Assembly: GCF_008974265.1 (NCBI RefSeq)
Contig: NZ_BKZW01000001.1
Location: forward strand, 4,181,504 to 4,245,503
Source: Dictyobacter vulcani
GTDB taxonomy: Bacteria > Chloroflexota > Ktedonobacteria > Ktedonobacterales > Ktedonobacteraceae
Reading direction: 5' to 3'
DNA: 64,000 nt
The number at the start of each line of letters is the position of its first letter. The stretch's first letter is position 1. Under the pieces are notes generated by a model. It saw nothing but the letters and a program-made list of their open reading frames with translations. It ran no database searches and was not told the DNA's origin. Below are positions 39,029 through 47,595 of the stretch, one piece after another. A program made the translations under genes and the position numbers.

Positions 39029-40329
39029 ATGACAGATGCATTCGCTATGACGCAAAAATCAGTGTATGAATCTACGTCTGCCGCCATTGAATTGCAGAAT
39101 GTTACCAAGCAGTTCTTAACTCCTGGGGGCAGACCTATACCGCTCTCCGCGATCTGACGCTGAGTGTTGAGCCGGGTGAGTTCTGCGCTATTGTCGGACC
39201 GACCGGTTGCGGTAAATCTACTACCCTGGGACTCATCTCTGGCCTTGAGCGACCGAGCCTGGGTGATGTGCGCCTGATGGGAAATATTGTAAAGGGTATT
39301 GATCCGCGCATTGGCTATGTCTTCCAATCGGATGCTATTTTTCCCTGGAAAAATGTCCTGAATAATGTGGTGGCTGGGCCCCTCTTCCGGAATCAGCCGA
39401 AAAAGCAGGCTCTTGCACTGGCTCGTGAGTGGATTGCCCGGGTTGGCCTATCTGGCTTTGAGGATCGCTATCCTCACCAACTTTCAGGTGGTATGCGTAA
39501 GCGTGTCGCCCTGGCTCAGACCTTTATTAACGAGCCAAAAATTCTCTTGATGGATGAGCCGTTTAACGCCCTTGATGTACAGACACGTACCTTTAATCAC
39601 ACGATTGAGCTGCAGGCTGCGGGCAAACAGATGCAGTGCGTTATCCAGTTGGATATTGCTCCAGGTGAAGCTGAGATGGTTTCGAGCAAAGAGGCGGCTC
39701 AAATTCATTCCGCAAAAGATCTGGTAGGCAAGAATCTGGGCGTGACCGAGCTTGGTTCAGGTACACAGACTCTGACGACTGCGATCCTGCATAATGTCGG
39801 TGTGGAGCAGGACAAGGTTCACTTTGTTCCGGTTGGCGCTGGTGACACCTTTATCGCCGCTATGCAACAGGGTCGTATCTCCGCCGGTATGACAACCGAG
39901 CCTACCATCTCACGCCTGCTCACCAGTGGGGCGGGCAAAGTATTGGTCGATCTGCGTACACCAGAGACAACGCAGAAAGCCCTCAATGGCTCATATCCCT
40001 TTATCTGTGTCTTTATGCAAAATGATTATGTTAAACAGCATAAAGATATTGTACAGAAGCTCGTTACCGCCTATTCAGACACCTTAAAGTGGATGCATAG
40101 CCATTCGGCTGAAGAGATCGCGGCCAAAATGCCGGCAGACTACTATGCCGGTAACAAAGACCTGTATGTGACCGCGTTGAAGAGTCAGCTAGCCATCTTC
40201 AGTCCAGACGGTAAGATGCCCTCTGACGGTCCACAGTCTGTCCTCAATATTGAGAACCAGACCAATCAAACCGTCAAAGGCAAACAGATCGATCTGAATG
40301 CCACCTATACCAACGATTTCATTAAATAA
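39029..40329 (+). pseudogene. Chimera: ABC transporter ATPase front joined to substrate-binding protein rear
   Basis: The first half is an SsuB/TauB-type ATPase: Walker A IVGPTGCGKSTT, signature LSGGMRKRVALAQ, Walker B LLMDEPFNALD. One missing base in GGGGG at 39125-39129 breaks its start. Directly after ALDVQTRTF (about 39594), in frame, the chain becomes the rear part of an NMT1/SsuA-type binding protein: NHTIELQAAGKQMQCVIQLD, GVTELGSGTQTLTTAILHN, then a C-terminal helix region. The His switch of the ATPase, the whole permease and the signal peptide and front lobe of the binding protein are absent. A deletion of roughly 1.5-2 kb, real or from assembly, joins the ends of a three-gene operon. 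Confidence 0.8.
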
Positions 40330-40341
40330 CCACCGTACCCT

Positions 40342-40378
40342 CCCCGTAACGGCCGCGCTTGTCGCTGCCGCTACGGGG
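40342..40378. terminator. Hairpin terminator with REP-like core
   Basis: CCCCGTAACGG (40342-40352) pairs with CCGCTACGGGG (40368-40378), one mismatch. It lies between the convergent ABC/SBP chimera and the response regulator, overlapping the latter's stop. Its centre (40351-40374) resembles elements at 42221 and 43291. Confidence 0.7.
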
Positions 40379-41069
40379 GGGTCATAAAGCGATAACCTAC
40401 ACCGGGTTCGGTCAAGAAATAGCGTGGATTGGCAGCATCGGCCTCTAATTTCTGGCGTAAGCGATTAATGTAGACGCGCAAATATTCTGCTTCTCCTCCA
40501 TATTCCGGTCCCCATATGCGTTGCAGGAGCGTGCGGTGGGTGAGTACTTTTCCTGGATTGCTTAGTAGCTCTTTCAGAAGTTTAAACTCGGTGGGCGAGA
40601 GCCGCACCTCTTCTCCGCGCAAACGTACAACATGACCATTGAGATCAACTTCAAGTTCACCAAAATGTTGAAAGCCAGTATCGATGATAGTTGTATCGCT
40701 GTGTGTACGGCGCAAGACTGCCCGTACCCGGGCCATCAGTTCCTCTACCCCAAATGGCTTGGTCAGATAGTCATCCGCGCCGAGATCGAGGGCCGTCACT
40801 CTATCTGGCTCAGCATCCAGGGCTGTCAGGACAATGATGGGTACAGCGGAATGCTTGCGTACCCGTTGACAGACTTCAAGCCCGTCCATCCGCGGCATCA
40901 TAATATCCAATATCAACAAATGTGGATTTTCCCTTTCCCACAGTGCGACCGCCTCTAAGCCATTGCTGGCCTCCAGCACTTCAAAGCCGCGCGCTTGTAA
41001 GTTTCGGCTGATAAACTCACGCAGTGCCACTTCATCCTCTGCCAGTAAAATACGCTTCGCTTTGGTCAT
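40371..41069 (-). CDS. OmpR-type response regulator (KdpE-like)
   Basis: 232 residues. The receiver domain is complete: acidic pair AEDE, phospho-acceptor Asp in LLILDIMMPRMDG (about residue 54), Thr in VLTALD and Lys in YLTKPFG. The winged-helix DNA-binding domain follows (VRLSPTEFKLLKELLSNPGK, then LRVYINRLRQKLE, GVGYRF). It resembles KdpE, but no potassium transport genes are nearby. It is 33 bases from the upstream histidine kinase gene on the same strand, so the two form a pair. AGGAGG lies before the ATG at 41069. Confidence 0.93.
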   Translation of the reverse strand: MTKAKRILLAEDEVALREFISRNLQARGFEVLEASNGLEAVALWERENPHLLILDIMMPRMDGLEVCQRVRKHSAVPIIVLTALDAEPDRVTALDLGADDYLTKPFGVEELMARVRAVLRRTHSDTTIIDTGFQHFGELEVDLNGHVVRLRGEEVRLSPTEFKLLKELLSNPGKVLTHRTLLQRIWGPEYGGEAEYLRVYINRLRQKLEADAANPRYFLTEPGVGYRFMTPP

Positions 41070-41102
41070 ACATACCTCCTGTGAATTTATAAAATGGCCT
41101 GG

Positions 41103-42098
41103 TTACTCCTGAATAGTGATGGGTGTACTGGTGTGTGTGTCATGTGGTGGAGCGGAAACGTAAAGAGGCAGCGTAAATGAGATTGTGGTGTGCTCTTCAC
41201 TACTCTCAGCCCGGATTGTGCCCCCATGGGCAGCGATAAACGCTTTACAAATGGTCAGGCCCAGTCCTGTCCCGCCTGGACGCTGCTGATGACCATGACG
41301 CGCGCGATAGAAGCGATCAAAGATATGCGGCAGTTCATCAGGTGGGATACCATGTCCCTGATTGGTTACCGCAACCACAATCTGATCCTGCTTTTTTGCT
41401 GCCGTGATTCTTATTTCGCCCTCGCCATACGCGCAGGCATTCATCACCAGATTATGCAGCACGACCTCTATACGTGCACTGTCGATATCAACCAGGAGCA
41501 TTTGCTCGGGAATGTGCCAGGAAATCTTTGCGTCTGGACGATGGATACGCTCGATTGTCTCTATAACCAGGTCCTCAATACTGGTTGGCGTGCGATTGAG
41601 TTGGAGCAGGCCCGCCTCCTGGCGCGATAGATCCAGCAGGTTACTTACCAGTTGTGCTAGCCGATCAGCCTCACTACTAATGGTCTGTAAGAAGTTATGT
41701 TGATCCAGTGCTGACCAGATGACATCTTCTTGCAGCAGGGTGGAGGCATAGCCTTTGATGGAGGCAAGCGGCGTGCGTAGCTCATGTCCAACCGCCGCGA
41801 GCAGCGTGGATTTAAACTCATCTAGCTCACGCTCACGGGTGACATCGCGTAAGAGCAGGACACGACCGATAGGCTGTCCGGTTTCATCACCGACATCAAA
41901 GAGGCGTAACTGTAGCACCAGCCGCTGTCCATAGCGCTTCATCTCAACCATAAACTCGGTGGCTTCAGACGAAATTGCCTGCGCCAGTACATGCTGACAC
42001 GCCAGGGGGTCAAGGGCGTGGGTGAGCAGGGCATCATATAAGATGGTGATGTGTTGCGAGACAAGTTCCTCGCTCGTGATATAAATATATGGATGCAT
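41103..42098 (-). CDS. Soluble PAS-type sensor histidine kinase
   Basis: 331 residues from ATG 42098 (AGGTG 7 bases upstream); a TTG at 42113 also opens the frame. No membrane helix is seen, so it senses an internal cue. The N-terminal PAS-like domain (EEL...LYDALLTHALDPLAC; RLFDVGDETGQPIGRVLLL) leads to the dimerisation helix with phospho-acceptor His in AAVGHELRTPLASIKGY. The ATPase domain has NLVMNACAYG (N box), a G1-like NQGHGIPPDELPHIFDRFYR, and GGTGLGLTICK. The partner regulator follows at 41069. Signal unknown. Confidence 0.92.
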   Translation of the reverse strand: MHPYIYITSEELVSQHITILYDALLTHALDPLACQHVLAQAISSEATEFMVEMKRYGQRLVLQLRLFDVGDETGQPIGRVLLLRDVTRERELDEFKSTLLAAVGHELRTPLASIKGYASTLLQEDVIWSALDQHNFLQTISSEADRLAQLVSNLLDLSRQEAGLLQLNRTPTSIEDLVIETIERIHRPDAKISWHIPEQMLLVDIDSARIEVVLHNLVMNACAYGEGEIRITAAKKQDQIVVAVTNQGHGIPPDELPHIFDRFYRARHGHQQRPGGTGLGLTICKAFIAAHGGTIRAESSEEHTTISFTLPLYVSAPPHDTHTSTPITIQE

Positions 42099-42220
42099 AG
42101 TGTTGCACCTCAATACAAATGCTCATCCAGTATACCATTTTTGCTGTTTCGCTTCGATCGTTCCAGGGATGTTGGGATGTTTGAACTATTACAGCCAGGT
42201 AACTTGTTCATGCGGGAAGC

Positions 42221-42246
42221 GGTTGCAGCGGCAAGCGTGCCGCTAC
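42221..42246. repeat. REP-like element, copy A
   Basis: GGTTGCAGCGGCAAGCG then TGCCGCTAC, with AGCGGCA (42227-42233) pairing TGCCGCT (42238-42244). It begins at the stop codon of the APH-like gene on the minus strand. Copy B (43291-43317) sits at the same place behind the next gene. Confidence 0.55.
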
Positions 42247-43250
42247 GATGCGAGCCTCTGCAATTCAGTCAGTGCTTTGTACAGGTCTGCATATACTTCT
42301 TTGTGATGTTGTGTGAGATTGAGCCGTTGCAGCCAGTTGAGCGCCTGGCAACAATGCATCCCTTTGTAGAGGCTTGTCCTGAAGCGTAGACCGGGTGTCT
42401 CTTCTGGTCGACCAAACGCTTGCCAGAAGAGTTCCTGGATGTGAGGAGAAGCCTTGCGTTCAAGCAGATTAAATGTCCAGTCGGCGAGCGGATCGCCCCA
42501 GGAACCTTGGTCGGCATCGAGTACAGCGCTGATTACTGGACCATCCTCTTGGCGCTGAATCAGGATATTGAACGGCCAGAGGTCTCCGTGTCGCAAGTAT
42601 GGTGTGGTAATTTCATCAAGCAGGTCAACATGAGCAGAGGCGATATCGAGGAGCATCTGGATGGGCTCGCTGTCGAGTCCATAGCCTGCGGCCTCTCGTC
42701 GTGACTGCTCAAGTGTATCCAGTATTTTTCCGCCCCAGGTTGCGAACTGCTGTCCTGGATAAGGCATGCCGAATGCTTCTCCCTTGATAGTGGAGATTGT
42801 TCTGACAATGTGGGCGAACTGCCGCCATAGGGCATCATTTTCAGCTTCAGTCAATTCATCCATCACATTGGACCACAGCTCACCCGGCATATACGTCTGG
42901 AACATATAGTCCCGCTCAAGAAGCTGATGGGTAAAGTCTATCATGAGGATCTTCGGGATGAGCGGTGCGATTGGAGCAAAATATGGCTGGAGCATATACT
43001 CGCTCCGCATGAAACTATGCTCAAGCCATCCAACCTGCCCGGTTGACCGAGGAGCTACACGCAGTATTACCGCATCCCTCCCGACGAACTCGAATAGATA
43101 GACATTGTTGTACTCGCCATTGCCCAACTCTCGCGCTGCTACTACTTCGGTGGACTCCCCAAACGCTCGCTTACATAGCTTCTCAATCGTCTCTGCCGGT
43201 ATCGGTTGCTGAAAGGCCCCCGCCTCACGCTCGATGTGTGTATATTTCAA
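42243..43250 (-). CDS. Aminoglycoside phosphotransferase (APH) family kinase
   Basis: 335 residues from TTG 43250, with AAGGAG about 10 bases upstream and no other good start. The small-molecule-kinase core is clear: nucleotide lobe LGNGEYNNVYLFEFVGRDAVILRV (in parts), catalytic loop LRHGDLWPFNILI (His-Gly-Asp) and metal-binding Asp in ISAVLDADQGSWGDPLADW. Family members phosphorylate aminoglycosides, choline, homoserine or other small substrates; the true one here is unknown, and resistance should not be assumed. It lies directly downstream of the DinB-like gene on the same strand. Confidence 0.85.
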   Translation of the reverse strand: MKYTHIEREAGAFQQPIPAETIEKLCKRAFGESTEVVAARELGNGEYNNVYLFEFVGRDAVILRVAPRSTGQVGWLEHSFMRSEYMLQPYFAPIAPLIPKILMIDFTHQLLERDYMFQTYMPGELWSNVMDELTEAENDALWRQFAHIVRTISTIKGEAFGMPYPGQQFATWGGKILDTLEQSRREAAGYGLDSEPIQMLLDIASAHVDLLDEITTPYLRHGDLWPFNILIQRQEDGPVISAVLDADQGSWGDPLADWTFNLLERKASPHIQELFWQAFGRPEETPGLRFRTSLYKGMHCCQALNWLQRLNLTQHHKEVYADLYKALTELQRLAS

Positions 43251-43290
43251 TGCTACTGCACTCCTTGTGGGCTTTGCTGGTACGTCGAGA

Positions 43291-43317
43291 GGTTGCAGCG
43301 GCGAGCGCTGCCACTAC
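43291..43317. repeat. REP-like element, copy B
   Basis: GGTTGCAGCGGCGAGCG then CTGCCACTAC; GCAGCG (43295-43300) pairs CGCTGC (43306-43311). It begins at the stop codon of the DinB-like gene on the minus strand, as copy A does for the APH-like gene. Confidence 0.55.
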
Positions 43318-43820
43318 TTTTTGTTGTTGAGTAAGCCGCGAATGTAGGCGGCCTGGCCGGCGTGCTGGAGGTCATCGGTAATGACGCTGATGAGCCGTAC
43401 GGCCAGGGTTACGGGTGGGTTCCAGCGTGTGTCGACGACTTTATCGTAGTCTTCATCCTTTAAGCTCTGCAGGTAGTTGATGGTGGCGGCATGGACCGCA
43501 TCATAGTAGCCGAGGAGTAATTCTGCACTTGCCTGGACGGAGGCAACGTCTTTGCTGCTATGACCATAGCCAGTGTCATTGTCTTCCAATGGTAAGGCGA
43601 ATTGCTTTGACCAGCCCGTGTGCCAGACTTGTTTTGTCCGGGCGACGCCAGCGATATGATCATCCTGTATTCGCGTTAAGTGCCACACCAGCCAGCCGAT
43701 CGAGTTTGCCGATTCGTTTGGGCGGAATGCTAAATCTTCTCGACTTAGACCCGGGACTACCTGGTGAATGACTTCTTGTATGCGTCCAAATGCATCTGTG
43801 AGCAATTTATTTGATACCAT
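43314..43820 (-). CDS. DinB-like (DUF664) four-helix protein
   Basis: 168 residues. The DinB/YfiT fold is indicated by SIGWLVWHLTRIQDDHIAGV, carrying the first metal-ligand His residues, and DDLQHAGQAAYIRGLL with the last. Members bind a metal through three His and many are thiol (mycothiol or bacillithiol) dependent transferases or of unknown role. TAGGAGGGAACA precedes the ATG at 43820. The gene precedes the APH-like gene by 60 bases and the two may be co-transcribed. Confidence 0.85.
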   Translation of the reverse strand: MVSNKLLTDAFGRIQEVIHQVVPGLSREDLAFRPNESANSIGWLVWHLTRIQDDHIAGVARTKQVWHTGWSKQFALPLEDNDTGYGHSSKDVASVQASAELLLGYYDAVHAATINYLQSLKDEDYDKVVDTRWNPPVTLAVRLISVITDDLQHAGQAAYIRGLLNNKK

Positions 43821-43920
43821 TGTTCCCTCCTACATAAATTCTCTTTCTTTCACTATATCACATTATGCCTTAGCGCTTTGCGCATGCACGCAAGAACCCA
43901 TTTTCAGGCACACAGGGTTA

Positions 43921-43996
43921 TTGACAATGTTCTCTCCTATCAATTATAGTACGTTTAACGACATATCAGTAAATGACATATCGTTAAACGTACTAT
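43921..43996 (+). promoter_or_regulatory. padR promoter with overlapping operator
   Basis: TTGACA (43921-43926), 18-base spacer, TATAGT (43945-43950). Perfect 16-base inverted arms (43946-43961 and 43981-43996) begin inside the -10 hexamer and run to 20 bases before the padR start. The octamer GACATATC also occurs twice inside the dyad as a direct repeat. This is a textbook layout for autorepression by PadR. Confidence 0.8.
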
Positions 43997-44017
43997 GGAA
44001 CTAAGGAGGAATGTCGT

Positions 44018-44332
44018 ATGGCTACGCCTGACCTGGGACGGTTTTCTGATCCGTCTATTTTGATCTTAGCGAGCCTGGCCGGTGGGAAAAAACATGGCTA
44101 CGCTATTATGGAGGATATTGAGGCCATGGCCCGCGTTCGCCTGGGAACGGGAACGCTCTATGGAGCTATCGCACGCCTGGAGGAGTCTGGTTGGATTGAG
44201 GCGTTGCCATCTGAGGAGCGCGGGCGGCGCCCTTATCGCCTGACCTCTGCGGGAATCGTCTTCCTTCGTGAGCAGCTCACCAGTATGGAGACCCTGGCCG
44301 CGCTCGGTCTGGGGAGGTTGGCAACACTATGA
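44018..44332 (+). CDS. PadR family transcriptional regulator
   Basis: 104 residues. The winged-helix signature reads LASLAGGKKHGYAIMEDIE, then GTGTLYGAIARLEESGWIEA and RGRRPYRLTSAG, typical of short PadR proteins, which repress until they bind a small molecule. AAGGAGG precedes ATG 44018. The stop overlaps the next start by 4 bases (ATGA), tying it to the membrane protein that follows. A strong promoter/operator lies just upstream. The PadR plus membrane-protein pairing is common and often linked to export or membrane stress. Confidence 0.93.
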   Translation: MATPDLGRFSDPSILILASLAGGKKHGYAIMEDIEAMARVRLGTGTLYGAIARLEESGWIEALPSEERGRRPYRLTSAGIVFLREQLTSMETLAALGLGRLATL

Positions 44333-45257
44333 GTATACAGAAGCTGTTGCTGTGCCTCTACCCTCGGGTCTGGCGTGCTCGTTATGAAGATGAGTTTCTG
44401 GTTGTGCTCTCATCTCGTCCTCTTTCCCTGCGGGAAGGGATAGATATCATACGAGGCGCGTTTGATGCCCATCTTCATCCTTGCTTTGGCACAATAGAGA
44501 TGCCGTCACCAGAAAAGATGAGGCGGATGTATGTTCTTCTCCGTAGCTCATTGCTGACCATATTCTGTGCCTATGTTGCCTTTATTCTCGCGGGACTGAG
44601 CTTTCAGAAGATGACTGAAGCCGCAGCTTTTCAAGAGGTTGCACGCACACAGGATATGGTGGGTCTCACTTTTTCCCTGGTTGTTATTGGCGCTGTTGTG
44701 GCCTTGCTTGCTGTCCTGGTTGGTGGTGTGCCGATTCTTTTCGCTGCGATCAAATTTGCGCTGGTACGGCGGCGAGCTGGCCCGTTGATTGGGCTGGCTG
44801 TACCTGTTCTGGCGTTCGTGTCCTTTCTCTGGTCGTTGTCTCTGTTGAAAGTCCTCTTTCATCCAGATAGTCAGCTGCTCTCTCTGGGACAAATAGCACT
44901 GGGGCGAGGCCTCTTCCTGGGTGTGCTCCTTGCCTCCTCCATCATAAGCGCGGGTGCGATCTGCTTCGTGGTCACAAGAAGCGAGATTCCTGAGAAGTTC
45001 CTGCGCTTTGCGCTGCCCCCCTCCATCCTGGCGACGATTGCGATGGGATTCATGGCAGTAGCGACCCTGCTCTGGGCGTGGGCCTGCGTGTTGGTGCACC
45101 TCAACTCCTGACCGGGGATAACGGGGTGGTCGGATTGAGTGCTATCGGTACCTGGCTTGGTATTGTTCTGGCGATGGTGCTGGCGACCATATTCGCTGTG
45201 ATCTCGCTTATACGCGGCCTCTCGGCTCGCTCCGTCCTATGTAGCGCTACCGTCTGA
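44329..45257 (+). CDS. Polytopic membrane protein paired with PadR (probable frameshift)
   Basis: The open frame gives 260 residues. A cytoplasmic N terminus (LLLCLYPRVWRARYEDEFLV, common to proteins encoded next to PadR) is followed by membrane helices such as SLVVIGAVVALLAVLVGG and GLAVPVLAFVSFLWSL. The frame ends in a poor reading (LLWAWACVLVHLNS). One missing base near 45071 gives LGVGLRVGAPQLLTGDNG and one more clear membrane helix (WLGIVLAMVLATIFAVISL), ending at 45255-45257, about 309 residues. The extended end is inferred. Overlaps padR by 4 bases; function unknown. Confidence 0.75.
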
Positions 45258-45376
45258 ACGTCGGGCACAATTCTCTCTATCCTCTCGCTGGCCCGGTTAC
45301 CAGGCCAGCCATCACGCGCCAGTAATCGATGTCCTATCAACCGTTCATCATGTTTAAAAGTTCAGGAGGGAACTGT

Positions 45377-46573
45377 ATGTTTGCTCGGATATACCGCCGT
45401 CCATGGGTAAAAAGGTGGCTCAGGATCTTCCTGAGCCTGCTGCTCGTGTTCATAATCATTATTGTTTCCTGTGTGGCCTATATTGAGATCCAACGCCATC
45501 AAGTACGTGTGTTGCTGGCTCCCACGGGCACCTCTGCCGTTGGTAGAAGAGAGTATGATTGGACCGATCAGGCTCGGATAGATCCTCTTGCACTACATGC
45601 CGGGATGAAAAGAGAGCTGGTGGTCTGGTCCTGGTATCCCGCTGAGCATGTGGCGGGAGCGCAGACCGCTCCCTATCTGCCGCCGGCATGGGCGCAGGCG
45701 AGCGACAATGCGATCGTACAGAGCAGCGATGCGCTTCAGACCCACAGTGTTGATCGTGCACCACTCGCGACAGGTGCAGCACGCTATCCCGTGCTTATCT
45801 TTGAGCCTGGGATGGGTAAAATGCCGACACAGTACACGACCCTCCTTGAGGATCTCGCCAGCCACGGCTATATTATCTTCGCTATTACCCCTACCTACAG
45901 CTCGAATATCGTGGTCTTTCCCGATGGACGCCAGGCTCCTTCGACTCCGGCTGGCTCGGTCGAGGCTGCTGCGAATTTGCAGGCCGCCGGTAATCAGCTG
46001 ATCCCGGTCTGGGCCCAGGATATCACGTTTGTTATGGACCAGCTTACAAGGCTGAATACGCTGCCAGGGGACATATTCAGCCAGCACCTCGATCTCACAC
46101 GACTTGGTGTCTTCGGACATTCCTTTGGCGGCGCGGCTGCGGCCCAGGCGTGCCATCTGGATGCGCGCTGTAAGGCTGGCATTGATCTCGATGGCGATTT
46201 TTTTGGTAATGTGGTGCAGACGGGGCTTGATAAGCCGTTTATGGTGATCGAGCACGATGAGGGTAGCTGCTCTGATGTCGACTGTCACAGCTTCCAGACC
46301 GAGATTCGGTCTGTCTTGCGTACTGTACCACCAGACGCACGTTATCACATAAGCGTCAAAGATACAGAGCACTTTAACTTTTCCGATTACGCCGTCTATT
46401 TCTCATTGTTTCGTTTTTTCGGTGTGCTTGGCTCCATTGATGGAGTGCGTGGAGTGAAGGTCACGCGGACATATATACGTGCTTTTTTTGACACCCACCT
46501 GAATAACCACCCCTCACCGTTGCTCCATGGACCAGTGAAGGAGTATCCCGAGGTGCAATTCTCTTCTTTTTGA
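45377..46573 (+). CDS. Membrane-anchored alpha/beta hydrolase, PAF-acetylhydrolase-like
   Basis: 398 residues from ATG 45377, with AGGAGGG 6 bases upstream. One N-terminal membrane helix (LSLLLVFIIIIVSCVAYI) anchors an outside alpha/beta hydrolase domain. The nucleophile elbow is GHSFGGAAAAQ; the acid follows in IDLDGDFFG and the His in DTEHFNFSDY. YPVLIFEPGMGKMPTQYT carries the oxyanion region. The layout matches the platelet-activating-factor acetylhydrolase/dienelactone hydrolase-like family (PF03403). The substrate is probably a lipid or other ester outside the cell (inference). Confidence 0.85.
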   Translation: MFARIYRRPWVKRWLRIFLSLLLVFIIIIVSCVAYIEIQRHQVRVLLAPTGTSAVGRREYDWTDQARIDPLALHAGMKRELVVWSWYPAEHVAGAQTAPYLPPAWAQASDNAIVQSSDALQTHSVDRAPLATGAARYPVLIFEPGMGKMPTQYTTLLEDLASHGYIIFAITPTYSSNIVVFPDGRQAPSTPAGSVEAAANLQAAGNQLIPVWAQDITFVMDQLTRLNTLPGDIFSQHLDLTRLGVFGHSFGGAAAAQACHLDARCKAGIDLDGDFFGNVVQTGLDKPFMVIEHDEGSCSDVDCHSFQTEIRSVLRTVPPDARYHISVKDTEHFNFSDYAVYFSLFRFFGVLGSIDGVRGVKVTRTYIRAFFDTHLNNHPSPLLHGPVKEYPEVQFSSF

Positions 46574-46586
46574 GGGGATAAACAAC

Positions 46587-46624
46587 AGATCCAGCAAACA
46601 GGATGAATATTGTTTGCTGGATCT
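46587..46624. terminator. Hairpin terminator between hydrolase and arsM
   Basis: Perfect 14-base arms (46587-46600 and 46611-46624) with a 10-base loop, 13 bases past the hydrolase stop and 19 bases past the arsM stop. It serves two convergent units. Confidence 0.85.
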
Positions 46625-46643
46625 CAATGGGTCTGACTTTCTC

Positions 46644-47579
46644 TTACGCTTGCTGTTTTTCTGGCTTACGTGCTCGAACGAACGCACTGATAAAGCGTCC
46701 TTCAATGGCGCTTCGCTCTTCGGGTGAGAGGGATGCTACAGAGTTTTTTGCCCCGCTTGAAGCAATGTCATCCAGCCCATAGCGCCGGGTGACCTCTACC
46801 TCGATATCGACAAATCCTGCCGCTTGCAGTAACGAGCGATAGGTGTCTTCTTCAAGTGCCCCGGCCATACAGCCTGCCCAGGACTCCATATCATGGCGGA
46901 TGGTGGGTGGGAGATCACCCTGCACGACAATATCTGAGACGGCAAAACGGCCACCAGGGGTCAGGATGCGGTAGGCTTCACGCAACACCTGGCTTTTGTC
47001 CGCCGAGAGATTAATCACGCAGTTGGAGATGACAACATCCACGCTGTCGGCAGGCAAAGGGATCGCCTCAATGATGCCTTTTAAAAACCGGACATTCTCG
47101 ATGCCTGCTTCTTGTTGATTGCGCCTCGCCAGCTCCAACATGGGATCCGTCATGTCCAGGCCATAGGTAAAGCCGGTTGGCCCGACGCGCCTGGCCGAAA
47201 GCAGGACATCAATGCCTCCTCCACTACCCAGGTCCAACACTTTCTCGCCAGGCTTCAACTCGGCGAGCGCGGTCGGGTTGCCACAGCCAAGGGAGGCCAG
47301 GGCCGCTGCAACAGGTATCTCGCCCAACTCCATTCGTGTGTAGAGATCAGACGTAATCGGGTCGCCAGAATCGGTTGTAGAGGAACAACAGCTCGACTCA
47401 CAACAGGAGTCTGTTTGAGCTGGTTGTGGCTCAACTTTTTCTGATGGCTCGCAACAGCCTGATGCACAACAGGATTCCGCCTGTTCCACCGGGGTACCAA
47501 GCACCTGTCTGGCGGTTCGCGCATACCGGGCGCTTACTTCTTGTCGCAACTGTTCATCACTTTGAGGAATGGTGTTCAT
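46644..47579 (-). CDS. arsM: Arsenite S-adenosylmethionine methyltransferase
   Basis: 311 residues from ATG 47579; the frame runs further upstream into the sigma-factor gene. The Cys-rich N terminus (ESCCASGCCEPSE and DSCCESSCCSST) precedes the Rossmann methyltransferase core VLDLGSGGGIDVLLSARRVG and the ArsM-specific NCVINLSADKSQVLREAYRI. The Cys of NCVINL and of GCMAGALEED are the usual arsenic-binding positions. It methylates As(III) using SAM, giving volatile or exported methylarsenicals. It is the last gene of the arsenic operon, 16 bases after the sigma-factor gene. The paired Cys clusters may be extra metal-binding sites. Confidence 0.92.
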   Translation of the reverse strand: MNTIPQSDEQLRQEVSARYARTARQVLGTPVEQAESCCASGCCEPSEKVEPQPAQTDSCCESSCCSSTTDSGDPITSDLYTRMELGEIPVAAALASLGCGNPTALAELKPGEKVLDLGSGGGIDVLLSARRVGPTGFTYGLDMTDPMLELARRNQQEAGIENVRFLKGIIEAIPLPADSVDVVISNCVINLSADKSQVLREAYRILTPGGRFAVSDIVVQGDLPPTIRHDMESWAGCMAGALEEDTYRSLLQAAGFVDIEVEVTRRYGLDDIASSGAKNSVASLSPEERSAIEGRFISAFVRARKPEKQQA

Positions 47580-47595
47580 AGAGGCCAAATTCCTT

